Assembly (NCBI RefSeq): GCF_016653315.1
Contig: NZ_NHSH01000066.1
Location: 1-64,000, forward strand
Direction: 5' to 3'
DNA from: Halochromatium roseum
Lineage (GTDB): Bacteria > Pseudomonadota > Gammaproteobacteria > Chromatiales > Chromatiaceae
Length of the DNA stretch: 64,000 nt
The notes under the pieces were generated by a model that searched no databases, was not told where the DNA came from, and saw nothing but the letters and a program-made list of their open reading frames with translations. A program made the position numbers and the translations under genes. Shown piece after piece: positions 8,787 to 20,611 of this stretch. The number at the start of each line of letters is the position of its first letter. Within the stretch, counting starts at the first letter, position 1.

Positions 8787-9425
8787 TCAGAATTGTGTCG
8801 CGCTTGGTCGCTCAGCCCCAGACAACGCCTTAACGGCATTGACCGCCGCATGGCCGGCAGTGTCGATGTCGGCCTCTTTACCGGAGAGGGTCAGGCGGCC
8901 GAACGCGCCGACCGCGCGAACGTCGATTAAGGTGATATTGGCCGCTTTCTCGGCCTCATTCGCGGCGTAGACGATGTAACCCGCGGGCTCGGTCTCCAAG
9001 ATGAACATGCTTTGTCCGGGCAGGATCATCGAACCGCGCCGGTTCTGGCGGTTGATCAAGACGGTGTGATCTGGCGTCATTGCGCGGATCACCTCGTTCC
9101 AAGCGATTCGGCACTTTTGCCGGTCATCTTCGCGCGCCCGCAGCGTACGTAGTACGGCGTTACCGGCCTCGAGGACGTCACTCTGATCGCGCTGATGGAT
9201 GACCATCGAGCCGAATGCGCGCTCCACAACCTGCTGTCCGAGATGAACGCGGGTTGCCTTGAGTGCGACATCGGTGAGCCGATGCACGGCCATGCCTGGT
9301 GAGACTTCGATCCACATACAGGCATCGCCGGGTACCGGCAAAAAGCCCTGGGACACCGTGCCGAGGTATTCGGCAAGCTGCGGCTGTAGGGAGTCGATGT
9401 AGATATAGGTGCGAAGCTTGATCAT
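8787..9425 (-). CDS. Tandem-domain bacterial microcompartment shell protein (BMC-T type)
   Basis: 212 residues with two BMC-like halves (about 1-95 and 115-205). The first has the [14 protein letters not shown] segment and [13 protein letters not shown]. The second has [20 protein letters not shown] and a [15 protein letters not shown] segment. Such proteins form pseudohexameric trimers in carboxysome or metabolosome shells, and this one most resembles CsoS1D-like proteins. The ATG at 9425 follows GGAAGGGA and overlaps the stop of the upstream TAXI remnant (ATGA). No other shell or cargo gene is nearby, so it may serve a shell encoded elsewhere. Confidence 0.8.
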   Translation of the reverse strand: MIKLRTYIYIDSLQPQLAEYLGTVSQGFLPVPGDACMWIEVSPGMAVHRLTDVALKATRVHLGQQVVERAFGSMVIHQRDQSDVLEAGNAVLRTLRAREDDRQKCRIAWNEVIRAMTPDHTVLINRQNRRGSMILPGQSMFILETEPAGYIVYAANEAEKAANITLIDVRAVGAFGRLTLSGKEADIDTAGHAAVNAVKALSGAERPSATQF

Positions 9426-9950
9426 GCGGTCCCTTCCGGGGCTTGAGTGAGTCGTTCCAGCTTGTTCTGCAGGAGTGCAATATGGCGGTGAAGCTGGTAG
9501 AGCTGGTCGGAGTAGCCCAGCGATACATCAACCTGTGCGACGTCCCTCTCGATCATGTTGATTGCTGCGTACAGCTTTTGCAGGCGCCTGGCGTCGAGCT
9601 GGGCGACGTCGAGGGCGAGATCGAAGCTCTTTAGGTTCTTGTACCCGTGCAGGATGCGCCCGCGAATCCGTCAGCGATAGGCTGGGGGCAGCACTTTCGA
9701 GAGTGGCAGCAGCAGCGCAAGCAACCGCACCTGCATGATCTTGATACCTAGATTCCACATCGCGCTCCGGCTGCAACATCAGCGCCAGATTATCCACCGA
9801 GCCCTCGTCTCGATCAGCTCGATGCCGTTTCTCGCCAGGATCGTCTGATCACGCTTCGCGTACTGATAGTGGGTCCCTTCTCGTAGGCCCCTTCTGGATG
9901 ATCGGTTGCCATCCTGATCTGGCGGCGATGCTGGTTTGACGAGCGGCATC
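9422..9950 (-). pseudogene. Decayed TAXI-type TRAP transporter solute-binding protein gene
   Basis: Pieces of one protein appear in order on the minus strand. Near 9950-9800 is YQYAKRDQTILARNGIEL, typical of the TAXI N-terminal domain. After a frameshift near 9800 comes GSVDNLALMLQPERDVE. The central ligand-binding part is missing. Then come LLALLLPLSKVLPPAYR, an in-frame TGA at 9671-9673 where relatives have Trp (YRWRIR), and finally RIRGRIL...[18 protein letters not shown], the usual C-terminal tail of long TAXI proteins. Intact members have about 450 residues and under half remains. The final TGA (9422-9424) overlaps the BMC start. Recognition is from memory of the family tail. Confidence 0.72.
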
Positions 9951-10207
9951 GACTGCTGATCTCGGTACCCATCGTCAAGGTTGACCGCAGCAGAGACTAA
10001 ACCCCTAATGATACCGCAATTTCCATACGAGGGCCGTGGCTGAGGCAGTGCAAGGTGCGCCAAACGCTGACCTGGAGGTCAACGCGTCTGACGTAAACAG
10101 TATGAACGGCCGGCAACATTGGCTGAACCTTCACGGCACGTGACCAACCCTGTGCCTCTGCAGCTAGCATCGCTGATCGAGGGGAGCCGCTTGTTGCTGA
10201 GCCTTGT

Positions 10208-10708
10208 TTAACGTCGGGCGCGGAAGAATGCGCGCAGGAGTTCGCTCGAGGTTTCAGCGAGCACACCACCGGTGCAGAGGGTGCGGTGATTGAAGCGGCC
10301 ATCTGACGGCAGGAGATCGAACACCGAGCCGCAGGCGCCGCCCTTGGGGTCGCTGGCGCCGTAGATGAGGTGCCTGATGCGAGCCTGGACGATGGCTGAG
10401 GCACACATCGGGCAGGGCTCTAGGGTCACATAGAGGTCCGCTCCCGGTAGCCGATAGTTCTCAGCGAGTCGGGCTGCCGCACGTAATGCCTGGATCTCGG
10501 CATGGGCGGTCGGGTCGTGGCTCGCGATGGGCTGGTTCCAGCCTTCGCCGATGATCTCACCGTCGCGGACGACCAGTGCGCCAACCGGAACCTCGCCCTC
10601 CTCGGAGGCCCGTTCAGCGAGCTCGAGGGCACGCTGCATCCAATGTTCATGCGGCGGCTGGCACCCATGATCGTCGGTCGGTGAAACTGCGCCGCCCGTG
10701 GTTGGCAT
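10208..10708 (-). CDS. tadA: tRNA adenosine(34) deaminase TadA
   Basis: About 166 residues from ATG 10708. A GTG at 10732, overlapping guaA, would add eight. TadA converts A34 to inosine in the tRNA-Arg(ACG) anticodon. The cytidine-deaminase fold motifs are intact: HAE (H69 zinc ligand, E71 proton shuttle) and PCPMC (C99, C102). EHWMQRALELAERA, where most TadA proteins begin, comes about 20 residues in, so a short extra N-terminus is likely. It follows guaA closely and is probably in the guaB-guaA-tadA unit. Confidence 0.95.
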   Translation of the reverse strand: MPTTGGAVSPTDDHGCQPPHEHWMQRALELAERASEEGEVPVGALVVRDGEIIGEGWNQPIASHDPTAHAEIQALRAAARLAENYRLPGADLYVTLEPCPMCASAIVQARIRHLIYGASDPKGGACGSVFDLLPSDGRFNHRTLCTGGVLAETSSELLRAFFRARR

Positions 10709-10722
10709 CGAGAACGCTTGGC

Positions 10723-12297
10723 TCACTCCCACTCGATCGTGCCCGGCGGTTTGCCGGTCACATCATAAACGACGCGGGAGACACCAGGTACCTCATTCAC
10801 AATCCGGGTGCTGACCCGTTCGAGGAAGTCATAGGGCAGATGCGCCCAACGCGCCGTCATGAAGTCCACCGTCTCGACTGCCCGCAGTGCAATCACATGT
10901 TCGTAGCAGCGGTTGTCGCCAACCACGCCGACCGAGCGGACCGGTAGGAACACCGCAAAGGCCTGCGAGATCCGATCATAAAGCTCGGCGCTGCGCAGCT
11001 CTTCAATGAAAAGATGGTCGGCGAGCCGCAGTGTATCGGCAGAGTCCTTCTGCACCTCGCCCAGGATGCGCACGCCGAGGCCGGGGCCGGGGAAGGGATG
11101 GCGGTAGACCATCTCAGCGGGCAGGCCGAGCTCGATGCCAATGCGCCGCACCTCGTCCTTGAACAGCTCGCGCAGCGGCTCGACCAGTCTTAGACGCATG
11201 CGCTCCGGCAGCCCGCCAACGTTGTGATGCGATTTAATCACCTTGGCCTTGCCGGTCTTGGCGCCGGCGGACTCGATCACATCCGGATAGATTGTCCCCT
11301 GCGCGAGCCATTTGACGCCGGGGAGCTTGGCCGCCTCGGCCTCGAAGACATCGATGAAGGTATTACCAATGCGTTTGCGTTTTGCCTCTGGATCGCTGAC
11401 GCCCGCGAGCTGTTCGAGGAACTGGGCCTCGGCGTCGACCCGCAGCACGCGCACCCCCATATGACGTGCGAAGGTGGCCATCACCTGATCGCCTTCGCCA
11501 TGGCGCAGCAGTCCATTGTCGACAAAGACGCAGGTCAGGCGATCGCCGATGGCGCGATGGAGCAGCGCTGCGACCACCGATGAATCGACACCGCCGGACA
11601 GGCCGAGCAATACCTCGTCATCTCCGGTCTGGGCGCGGATGGCGCTGATCGCGTCCTCGATGATGTTGGACGGCGTCCACAGCCGGCCGCAGCCGCAGAT
11701 CTCGTGGCAAAAGCGCTCGATGATGCGTTGGCCCTGACGCGTATGGGTGACTTCCGGGTGGAACTGGATGCCATAGAATCGACGCGCCTCGTCAGCAATA
11801 CCGGCCAGCGGTGCGTTGGTGGTCGTGGCGATGACCGAGAAGCCATCCGGCACGCACTCAACGCGATCGCCATGGCTCATCCAGACATCAAGCAGTCCAT
11901 AGCCTTCTAAGCTGGTCTGGTCTTCGATATCGCGTAGCAGCCGTGAATGACCACGGGCACGCACCTGCGCATAGCCATACTCACGCTGCTGTGCTGGGGC
12001 GACCTCGCCACCGAGTTGAGCGGCCATGGTTTGCATGCCGTAACAGATGCCGAGCACCGGCACACCGAGTTCGAAGATCAAGTCCGCCGCCCGCGGCGTC
12101 TCCTGTGCATGCGCGGATTGCGGACCCCCAGAGAGGATAATCCCGGCGGGTTTGAAGTCACGGATCGCCTCTGGCGGCATATCCCAGGGATGCAGCTCGC
12201 AATAGACACCGGCCTCGCGCACCCGGCGCGCGATCAGCTGAGTGTACTGGGAGCCGAAATCGAGGATCAGAAGACGGTCGGCGTGGATGTTAGACAT
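10723..12297 (-). CDS. guaA: GMP synthase (glutamine-hydrolysing)
   Basis: 524 residues, full length. An N-terminal class I glutamine amidotransferase domain carries the nucleophile C85 in GICYGMQ and the His-Glu pair in FHPEV. The ATP-pyrophosphatase domain follows with the P-loop LSGGVDSSV, and the dimerisation domain ends in the usual PGTIEWE. It aminates XMP to GMP. The ATG at 12297 lies 137 bp after guaB. guaB-guaA is the common purine operon order. Confidence 0.98.
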   Translation of the reverse strand: MSNIHADRLLILDFGSQYTQLIARRVREAGVYCELHPWDMPPEAIRDFKPAGIILSGGPQSAHAQETPRAADLIFELGVPVLGICYGMQTMAAQLGGEVAPAQQREYGYAQVRARGHSRLLRDIEDQTSLEGYGLLDVWMSHGDRVECVPDGFSVIATTTNAPLAGIADEARRFYGIQFHPEVTHTRQGQRIIERFCHEICGCGRLWTPSNIIEDAISAIRAQTGDDEVLLGLSGGVDSSVVAALLHRAIGDRLTCVFVDNGLLRHGEGDQVMATFARHMGVRVLRVDAEAQFLEQLAGVSDPEAKRKRIGNTFIDVFEAEAAKLPGVKWLAQGTIYPDVIESAGAKTGKAKVIKSHHNVGGLPERMRLRLVEPLRELFKDEVRRIGIELGLPAEMVYRHPFPGPGLGVRILGEVQKDSADTLRLADHLFIEELRSAELYDRISQAFAVFLPVRSVGVVGDNRCYEHVIALRAVETVDFMTARWAHLPYDFLERVSTRIVNEVPGVSRVVYDVTGKPPGTIEWE

Positions 12298-12434
12298 GAG
12301 GGTCTCGAGTGGCCCAAAGGAGCGGGCGGCCGAATGCGCGTTAATCTCGTTTCCGGTGATCGGGTCGTCACCGGATCAATGGAGGGCGAAAGCCGGAAGG
12401 CCAACCGTTGTCGTGCTAGCCATCTCCGGCAGGT

Positions 12435-13961
<1,527 letters not shown>

Positions 13962-14134
13962 TTAACCTCTTATCATAGGAATTCAACCAGGTATCGGCAA
14001 CCACATCGCGCAAGCGATGCGTCAGTCCGGTGCTGCGATCGCGCCTTTGTCATCTCGCCTTGGCGAGCTCGTTGTCGCAATCAGATCCTTTCGCTGTCGT
14101 CCATATTGAACGAGTCCTTGCAGTTCAGACTTCA

Positions 14135-15511
14135 ATGCCAACGCCCCTAGCGCCGCCCATTATCGACTATACGCGCGATATCTATACCGTCTCGCGCCTC
14201 AATGCCGAAGTGCGCGCGGTCCTCGATGGCAGCTTCCCGCTGCTCTGGGTGCAGGGCGAGCTCTCCAACCTCTCGCAGCCGGCCTCTGGCCACCTCTACT
14301 TCAGCCTCAAGGATGGCGCCTCGCAGGTGCGCTGCGCAATGTTCAAGGGCAAGCGCCGGTTGCTCAGCTTGCGCCCAGCCAATGGCCAGCAACTCTTGGT
14401 CCGGGCACGCGTTGGGCTTTACGAGCCGCGCGGTGACTATCAGCTGCTCGTCGAGCAGATGGAGCCCGCTGGCGATGGCGCCCTGCGCTTGGCGCTCGAG
14501 CAGCTCAAGCGCCGCCTCGCCGCCGAGGGCCTCTTCGCCGAAGAGCGCAAGCGACCGCTGCCGGCCTATCCGCGCCAGGTTGGGCTGATCACCTCGGCCA
14601 GTGGCGCTGCCGTGCATGATCTGCTGACGGTGCTCGGTCGGCGCTTCCCGCTGCTGCCAGTGCTGATCTACCCCAGCGCGGTCCAAGGCGCAGCGGCAGC
14701 GGAGGCATTGATTGCGGCGATCGAGCTGGCCAATCGGCGCCGAGACTGCGATCTACTGATCTTGGCGCGTGGTGGCGGGTCGCTTGAGGATCTGATGGCG
14801 TTTAACGATGAGGCGTTGGCGCGTGCGATAGTTGCTTCGCAGCTGCCGATCGTCACCGGGATCGGTCATGAGGTCGATTTCAGTCTCGCCGATCTGGTGG
14901 CTGACCAGCGTGGCGCGACGCCCTCCGCGGCGGCTGAACTGGTGGCGCCTGACCGCGGTCAGGCACAGCAACACCGGCAGACGCTCGAGTTACGGCTTGT
15001 GGCCGCGCTGCGGCGCGCGCTGGCAACGGCGAGCCAGCGCCTAACAGCACTTGAGCGTCATCTGCAGCTGCTGCATCCGCGCTCCCGTCTCGAGCAGCGG
15101 CTGCAGCGCGTCGACGAGTTGCGGGGCCGTCTCGAGCGCGCCATCGCGCGGCGCCTGGTGGATGCGAGGGCGCGCTTGGATCGATCGCAGCGGCGCCTGC
15201 GGCTGAGTTCGCCAGTGCATCGGCTGCGCCATGATGCCGACCGCCTGGCGCTCGCCCAAGAGCGCCTCTTCCATGCCGGCGCGAGCATGCTGGAGCGACG
15301 CCGCGAACGCTTGGCGATGCTTGCTGCTGGACTCCAAGCGCGCAGTCCGCTGGCCACCCTGGCGCGGGGCTATGCGATCGTGACCGACGCGACGGACAGC
15401 TTGGTCTATCGGCCGCAACAAGTCGCGCCTGGCGCTCAGATTCGCATTCGGGTTTCGGAAGGCAGTTTTGAGGCCCGGGTCACAGCCTCAGCGGCTGCTT
15501 CTGAGACCTAA
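14135..15511 (+). CDS. xseA: Exodeoxyribonuclease VII large subunit
   Basis: 458 residues from ATG 14135. The frame is open from 14030, but the family starts just before DYTRDIYTVSRLN. An N-terminal OB fold (WVQGELSNLSQPASGHLYFSLKD) is followed by the catalytic core with GLITSASGAAVHD, ARGGGSLEDLMAFNDE and GIGHEVDFSLAD, then a long helical Arg/Leu-rich region. With XseB it degrades single-stranded DNA to oligonucleotides. Divergent from guaB, sharing a 230-bp intergenic region. xseB is not in this window. Confidence 0.97.
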   Translation: MPTPLAPPIIDYTRDIYTVSRLNAEVRAVLDGSFPLLWVQGELSNLSQPASGHLYFSLKDGASQVRCAMFKGKRRLLSLRPANGQQLLVRARVGLYEPRGDYQLLVEQMEPAGDGALRLALEQLKRRLAAEGLFAEERKRPLPAYPRQVGLITSASGAAVHDLLTVLGRRFPLLPVLIYPSAVQGAAAAEALIAAIELANRRRDCDLLILARGGGSLEDLMAFNDEALARAIVASQLPIVTGIGHEVDFSLADLVADQRGATPSAAAELVAPDRGQAQQHRQTLELRLVAALRRALATASQRLTALERHLQLLHPRSRLEQRLQRVDELRGRLERAIARRLVDARARLDRSQRRLRLSSPVHRLRHDADRLALAQERLFHAGASMLERRRERLAMLAAGLQARSPLATLARGYAIVTDATDSLVYRPQQVAPGAQIRIRVSEGSFEARVTASAAASET

Positions 15512-15535
15512 GGCGACTTGTCTTCAAATCGCCGA

Positions 15536-15865
15536 TCAGCCTGATGCATCCAAAGCGCTCTGAGCGCGTTTTAGAAAGACTCGCATCTCCTTCGTTGCCT
15601 GAGCATCGCCCTTTGTCTCAGCGACCTCAATGCCGCGGTTCAATGCCTCGATGGCCTCGGCATAGCGGCTGGCCTGGGTTAGCGCCTTGCCGTAGAGCTT
15701 CCAGGCCGCTGAATAGTTGGGGTCTTGTCTAGTCGCCTCTGCCAGATGCTCGATGGCCTGTTCGGCTTGCTCTTGCTTCAGATATTCGTTGCCGAGGCTG
15801 TAACGCAACAGCGCCGAGTCTTGGCCTCTGGCGCGCATCGATTCGAGGTTGTTGATGATACCCAT
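15536..15865 (-). CDS. Small tetratricopeptide-repeat protein
   Basis: 109 residues from ATG 15865 (MGIINNLE). The frame continues to 15943 without similarity. About two to three TPR units are visible: LLRYSLGNEYLKQEQAEQAIEH, then a second from about residue 37 with NYSAAWKLYGKALT, then a third after ASRYAEAIEALNRG. No signal peptide, so it should be a cytosolic protein-interaction scaffold of unknown partner. Convergent with xseA, 24 bp away. Confidence 0.85.
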   Translation of the reverse strand: MGIINNLESMRARGQDSALLRYSLGNEYLKQEQAEQAIEHLAEATRQDPNYSAAWKLYGKALTQASRYAEAIEALNRGIEVAETKGDAQATKEMRVFLKRAQSALDASG

Positions 15866-16009
15866 CGGTTGGACCGTTGTTGTTGATGGCTGAGATTGGA
15901 CGATGGCCTCGATCAGGTGGAGAGGCAAGCGTCTGGGAGGCAACCACTCCCGCCAACTGTTCGGCGGCTGGTCATAGGCAGCTCAGTCTATCTATTCGAT
16001 TGACATGGC

Positions 16010-17467
16010 TCAGCGCTGCCAGAAGGCCGGGCTGAAGAGTACCAGTAGGGTAAAAATCTCGAGGCGACCGAGCAGCATCGCCATGCACAGTATCCAAATT
16101 CCAGCGTCATGCATGTCGGAATAATGGGCACCGACAGTGCCGAGCCCCGGGCCGAGATTGTTCATACAGGCGGCCACGGCCGAGAAGGCAGTCAGCAGAT
16201 CCAGCCCGGTGGCAGCCAGTGCCAGATACATCAGCGTGAAGGTCGCGACATAGAGTGAGAAGAAACCCCAGACCGCATCTACCACGCGATGGTTGATGAC
16301 CTTGCCGCCGACCCGCACCGGCATCTGCGCGTTCGGATGGATCAGGCGGCCGATCTCGCGCAGCCCTTGCTTGATCAGCAATAGGAATCGAATCACCTTA
16401 ATGCCGCCGCCGGTGGAGCCTGCGCAACCGCCGACGAAGGCGAGGAAGATCAGCAGGATCTCGATGAACGGCGGCCAGTAGTAGAAGGCGTCGGTTGTAA
16501 ACCCGGTGGTGGTGCCGATCGAGACGGTCTGGAATAACGCTTGGGTGAAGGAGTCTTCCCAGTCGATGTAAGTGTCGGTATAGAACAGCGCAAGGGTGAC
16601 GATCGTGGTCACAACGATCATCAGCAATAGATAGAACCGCAGTTCGCTATCTTGGCTGTAGGCTGTGAGCGAGCGGCGCCGAAAGGCGACAAAGTGCAGC
16701 GCGAAATTGATACCGGCGAGCAGCATGAAGACCACTGCGATCATCTCGATCAAGGTGCTATCGAAGTAGCCCATGCTATCGTCATGGGTTGAGAAACCGC
16801 CGATGGCGACGGTCGAGAAAGCATGGCCGATGGCGTCGAAACCATCCATCCCGGCTAGCCAATAGGCGAGCGCACAGGCGATGGTGAGCCCAAGGTAGAT
16901 ATACCAGAGCGCCTTCGCAGTTTCGGTGATGCGCGGCGTGAGCTTGGTCTCCTTCATTGGCCCGGGCATCTCGGCGCGGTAGAGCTGCATGCCGCCGATT
17001 CCCAACATCGGTAGGACCGCCACGGCGAGCACGATGATCCCCATGCCGCCGAGCCATTGCAGCTGTTGCCGATACCAGAGCATCGAGTGTGGCAGATTAT
17101 CGATGCCTAGGATCACGGTGGCTCCGGTTGTCGTCAACCCAGAGATCGACTCAAATACCGAGTCCGTCAGCGACAGCTTGGGCTCAGGCGAGAGCCAGAA
17201 CGGGATGGCTCCCGAGAACCCGAGCACCACCCAGAATAGCACCACTACCAAAAAACCATCACGCACCCGCAGCTCATGGCTGGCGCGGAAGGCGAGCAGC
17301 CAGTTCAACATGCCAATCCCCAGGATCAGCGCAAATGCGTAGAGAAAGGGCAGCAAGGCGCCGTCACGGTAGATGAGCGCGACCGCTGCCGGAGCCAGCA
17401 TCGAGAAGCTAAACAGGATCAGCAGGAGGCCCAGGACCTTTTGCACAGTCAGCAAGCGTTTCAGCAT
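16010..17467 (-). CDS. trkH: TrkH family potassium uptake protein (first copy)
   Basis: 485 residues, eight or more transmembrane segments plus re-entrant pore loops. Selectivity-filter sequences are recognisable: SGLTTTGATV, TVAIGGFSTHD, SIGTTTGFTTD and CMNNLGPGLG. TrkH/TrkI forms the K+-conducting channel part and works with the cytosolic NAD-binding TrkA encoded upstream in the same direction. It lies directly after a second trkH paralog with a 63-bp spacer. ATG at 17467. Confidence 0.96.
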   Translation of the reverse strand: MLKRLLTVQKVLGLLLILFSFSMLAPAAVALIYRDGALLPFLYAFALILGIGMLNWLLAFRASHELRVRDGFLVVVLFWVVLGFSGAIPFWLSPEPKLSLTDSVFESISGLTTTGATVILGIDNLPHSMLWYRQQLQWLGGMGIIVLAVAVLPMLGIGGMQLYRAEMPGPMKETKLTPRITETAKALWYIYLGLTIACALAYWLAGMDGFDAIGHAFSTVAIGGFSTHDDSMGYFDSTLIEMIAVVFMLLAGINFALHFVAFRRRSLTAYSQDSELRFYLLLMIVVTTIVTLALFYTDTYIDWEDSFTQALFQTVSIGTTTGFTTDAFYYWPPFIEILLIFLAFVGGCAGSTGGGIKVIRFLLLIKQGLREIGRLIHPNAQMPVRVGGKVINHRVVDAVWGFFSLYVATFTLMYLALAATGLDLLTAFSAVAACMNNLGPGLGTVGAHYSDMHDAGIWILCMAMLLGRLEIFTLLVLFSPAFWQR

Positions 17468-17530
17468 GGAGGATCAGGTCTATAGCGCATCGGTGACAAT
17501 TCGGGCACAGCGGTGCTGAGGCGATGAGCC

Positions 17531-18976
17531 TCAATGGCGCCAATACGCGGGAAGGAACAGGATCAACAGGGTAAAGATCTCCAAGCGTCCGGCCAACATG
17601 CCGAAGACGCCGAGCCATTTGACCACATCATCGACGCTGGCAAAGGTGGCAGCGACCTCACCGAGGCCAGGGCCGAGCAGGTTGACGGTCGCGACCACGG
17701 CGCCGAAGGCCGATTCCAGATCGAGTCCCGCAGCCATCATGGCGATGGTCAATGCCAGGCAAACCAACACATAGAGTACATAGAAGCCCCAAATCGAGAA
17801 CAGCACGTCCTCCATGATTGGGCGATGGCCGACCTTCACGTTGATCAGCGCATGTGGATGCGCCAGCTGCTTGAGCTGGCGAATACCGAGCTTGGCCAGG
17901 ATCAGTACGCGCAACACCTTGATGCCGCCGGCGGTGGAGCCACCACAGCCGCCGGTGAAAGACAGTACCACCAAGAGCAGCGGGATATGCAATGGCCAAA
18001 GACCGAAGGTGGCGGTGCCGAACCCGGTGCTGGTGAGGATCGAGGCGACTTGAAAGGAGCCATGGCGCCATGCCTCGCCGAGCGTCGCATAGGCGGTGGT
18101 CATGAACAGGCTGAGACTGATCAACAGCGCACCGCCAACAAAGATTAGCAGGTAAGCCAAGACTTCGGTGTCGCGCAGATAGGCACCGAGATCGCGTTTA
18201 TGCCAAGCCAGGAAGTGGACGGCAAAGTTGATCCCGCCAGCGACCATGAAGATGATCGCAATCCACTCGATCGCGACACTGTCGAAGTAGCCGAGGCTGG
18301 CGTCGTGGGTCGAGAAACCGCCGGTCGCCACTGTGGTGAAGGCATGGCCGATCGCATCAAAGCCGCTCATGCCGGCCAGCCAGTAGCTCAATGCACAGAC
18401 CGCGGTGAGCGCGAAGTAGAGGGTCCAAAGCACGCGCGCGGTCTCGGCGATGCGCGGCGTTGGCTTTTCGTGCTTGGCAACGCCGGAGGTCTCGGCCCGA
18501 TAGAGCTGCATGCCACCGACACCGAGCAGCGGCAGGATCGCCACCGCGAGCACGATCACGCCCATGCCGCCGAGCCATTGGATCTGCTGACGGTGGTAAA
18601 GGATCGACGGCGGCAAGCGGTCGATGCCCTCGATCACCGTCGCCCCGGTGGTGGTGAACCCTGAGATGGACTCGAACACCGCATCGGTGATGTCCCAATT
18701 CAGGCCGAGCATGAATGGCAGCGCGCCAAGCATGCCGAGCAGCGCCCAGAACAGGGTAACGATCAAGAAGCCATCGCGCACCGAGAGCTGCTCGCGCTCG
18801 CGCAGGTTCGGCAGCCAGAGCACCAGGCCCGTGCTCGCGGTCAGTGCCAGGGACAGCGCAAAGGCGGGCCACTGTTGGTCGGCGTACCAGAGTGAGATCA
18901 GGATCGAGGGTAGGAAGCTGATGCTGTAGAGCAGCAACAAGATACCGAACAGGCGCACGATGGCTCGCCAGTGCAT
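17531..18976 (-). CDS. trkH: TrkH family potassium uptake protein (second copy)
   Basis: 481 residues, a clear paralog of the downstream trkH with the same filter loops: SGFTTTGATV, TVATGGFSTHD, ILTSTGFGTAT and TVNLLGPGLG. The third loop differs from the neighbour (STGFGT versus TTGFTT), which may change ion selectivity or affinity, as with TrkH and TrkI of halophiles. ATG at 18976. It lies between trkA and the other trkH on the same strand, so trkA-trkH-trkH is probably one transcript. Confidence 0.96.
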   Translation of the reverse strand: MHWRAIVRLFGILLLLYSISFLPSILISLWYADQQWPAFALSLALTASTGLVLWLPNLREREQLSVRDGFLIVTLFWALLGMLGALPFMLGLNWDITDAVFESISGFTTTGATVIEGIDRLPPSILYHRQQIQWLGGMGVIVLAVAILPLLGVGGMQLYRAETSGVAKHEKPTPRIAETARVLWTLYFALTAVCALSYWLAGMSGFDAIGHAFTTVATGGFSTHDASLGYFDSVAIEWIAIIFMVAGGINFAVHFLAWHKRDLGAYLRDTEVLAYLLIFVGGALLISLSLFMTTAYATLGEAWRHGSFQVASILTSTGFGTATFGLWPLHIPLLLVVLSFTGGCGGSTAGGIKVLRVLILAKLGIRQLKQLAHPHALINVKVGHRPIMEDVLFSIWGFYVLYVLVCLALTIAMMAAGLDLESAFGAVVATVNLLGPGLGEVAATFASVDDVVKWLGVFGMLAGRLEIFTLLILFLPAYWRH

Positions 18977-19117
18977 GTGGGTTACGTCTCCTTGGACCTT
19001 AAATCAACGGGCCATGCGGTTTGAGCCCTGTCTGCGTGGGCGCTCGCGAGACGCGAACCGGTCCGCAAAGAGGTTGTCGGTTTCAGCCGAGCCTGCTTGG
19101 GCGCTCGCCACACACCG

Positions 19118-20494
19118 CTAGAAGAAGGTGACGCCGACCTGAAACAGCTTTTCGACCTCGGGCACGCGCAGTCGGTCTTGCAAGAACAGGATCACATGGT
19201 CGTCGGATTCGATCACCGTATCGTGATGGGCGATCAGCACCTGATCACCGCGCACGATGGCGCCGATGCTGGCACCCTTGGGCAGGTTGATCGCCTCGAT
19301 CGCCCGTCCGACCACCTTCGATGAGCTCTTGTCACCATGGGCGATGGCCTCGATCGCCTCGGCGGCGCCGCGGCGCAGCGAATGCACCATCACCACATCA
19401 CCGCGACGGACATGCTTGAGCAGGGTGCCGATGGTGGCCTGCTGCGGTGAAATGGCGACATCGATCGGGCCACTCTGCACCAGGTCGACATAGGCCGAGC
19501 GGTTGATCAGCGCCATCGCCTTGCGCGCGCCAAGACGCTTCGCAAGCATCGCCGAGAGGATGTTGGCCTCGTCGTCATTGGTCACCGCGCAGAACACATC
19601 GGTGTCCTCGATGTTCTCCTCCAGCAGCAGCTCCTCATCGGCGGCGTCGCCGTGCAGTACGATGGTGCGCTCCAGCGACTCGGCGATCTGCTTGCAGCGC
19701 TCGAGATCGTTCTCGATCACCTTGACCCGGTAGTCATGTTCGGTGACCCGAGCGAGGCGGGTGCCGATGTTGCCACCGCCGGCGAAGATCAGCCGCTTGT
19801 AGGGCTTATCGAGTCGCCGCAGCTCGCCCATCACCGAGCGGATGTGCTTGGGCGCGGCGACGAAGAAGACCTCGTCATCGGCCTCGATGACGGTATCGCC
19901 CTCGGGTTGAATGGCGCGATCCTGGCGGTAGATCGCCGCTACCCGTGCATCGATATGCGGCATGTGATCGTAGAGCGCGCGCAGTTCATGGCCCACCAGT
20001 GGGCCACCGTAGTAGGCGCGCACCGCGACCAGCCGCACCCGACCATTGGCGAAATCGGTCACCTGTAAGGCGCCTGGGGTCTGGATCAGACGCAGGGTAT
20101 AGTCGGTCACCAGTTGCTCAGGGCTGATGGTGACGTCGACGTGGAAGGCGTCTCCGCCGAACAGCGCTTCACGGTGATCGAGGAAGCCCTGAGCGCGCAC
20201 CCGAGCGATTTTGGTCGGCGTATGAAACAGCGTGAAGGCGACCTGACAGGCGACCATATTGGTCTCATCGCTGTTCGTCACCGCGATGATCATCTCGGCA
20301 TCCTCGCCGCCCGCGCGCAGCAGCACGTCGGGTTGCGCGCCATGGCCCTGGAGTGTGCGCAGGTCAAAGCGGTCGGCAAGCTCGCGCAGGCGCCTTGCGT
20401 CGGTATCGACCACGGTAATGTCGTTGGCCTCGTTAACCAGGTTTGCAGCCACCGAGGTGCCCACCTGGCCCGCGCCGAGGATGATGATCTTCAT
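19118..20494 (-). CDS. trkA: Trk system potassium transporter TrkA
   Basis: 458 residues with two RCK units. Each has a Rossmann nucleotide-binding start, [16 protein letters not shown] at the N-terminus and [14 protein letters not shown] near residue 232, and each is followed by a TrkA-C domain. It is the cytosolic gating ring that binds NAD(H)/ATP and opens TrkH channels. Two trkH genes follow. Placed after the rsmB-ntrYX block, as in many gammaproteobacteria. Confidence 0.97.
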   Translation of the reverse strand: MKIIILGAGQVGTSVAANLVNEANDITVVDTDARRLRELADRFDLRTLQGHGAQPDVLLRAGGEDAEMIIAVTNSDETNMVACQVAFTLFHTPTKIARVRAQGFLDHREALFGGDAFHVDVTISPEQLVTDYTLRLIQTPGALQVTDFANGRVRLVAVRAYYGGPLVGHELRALYDHMPHIDARVAAIYRQDRAIQPEGDTVIEADDEVFFVAAPKHIRSVMGELRRLDKPYKRLIFAGGGNIGTRLARVTEHDYRVKVIENDLERCKQIAESLERTIVLHGDAADEELLLEENIEDTDVFCAVTNDDEANILSAMLAKRLGARKAMALINRSAYVDLVQSGPIDVAISPQQATIGTLLKHVRRGDVVMVHSLRRGAAEAIEAIAHGDKSSSKVVGRAIEAINLPKGASIGAIVRGDQVLIAHHDTVIESDDHVILFLQDRLRVPEVEKLFQVGVTFF

Positions 20495-20611
20495 GGCGAT
20501 TGGTTACCGTGAAACAGGCGCTTCATCGTCCGGGGTGGCGACGCGCCATGTTCGTTAGCGGCTAGACGCGGATCGCTGGTGATCCAAGGGCGATGCTTGA
20601 GGCGATATTGG

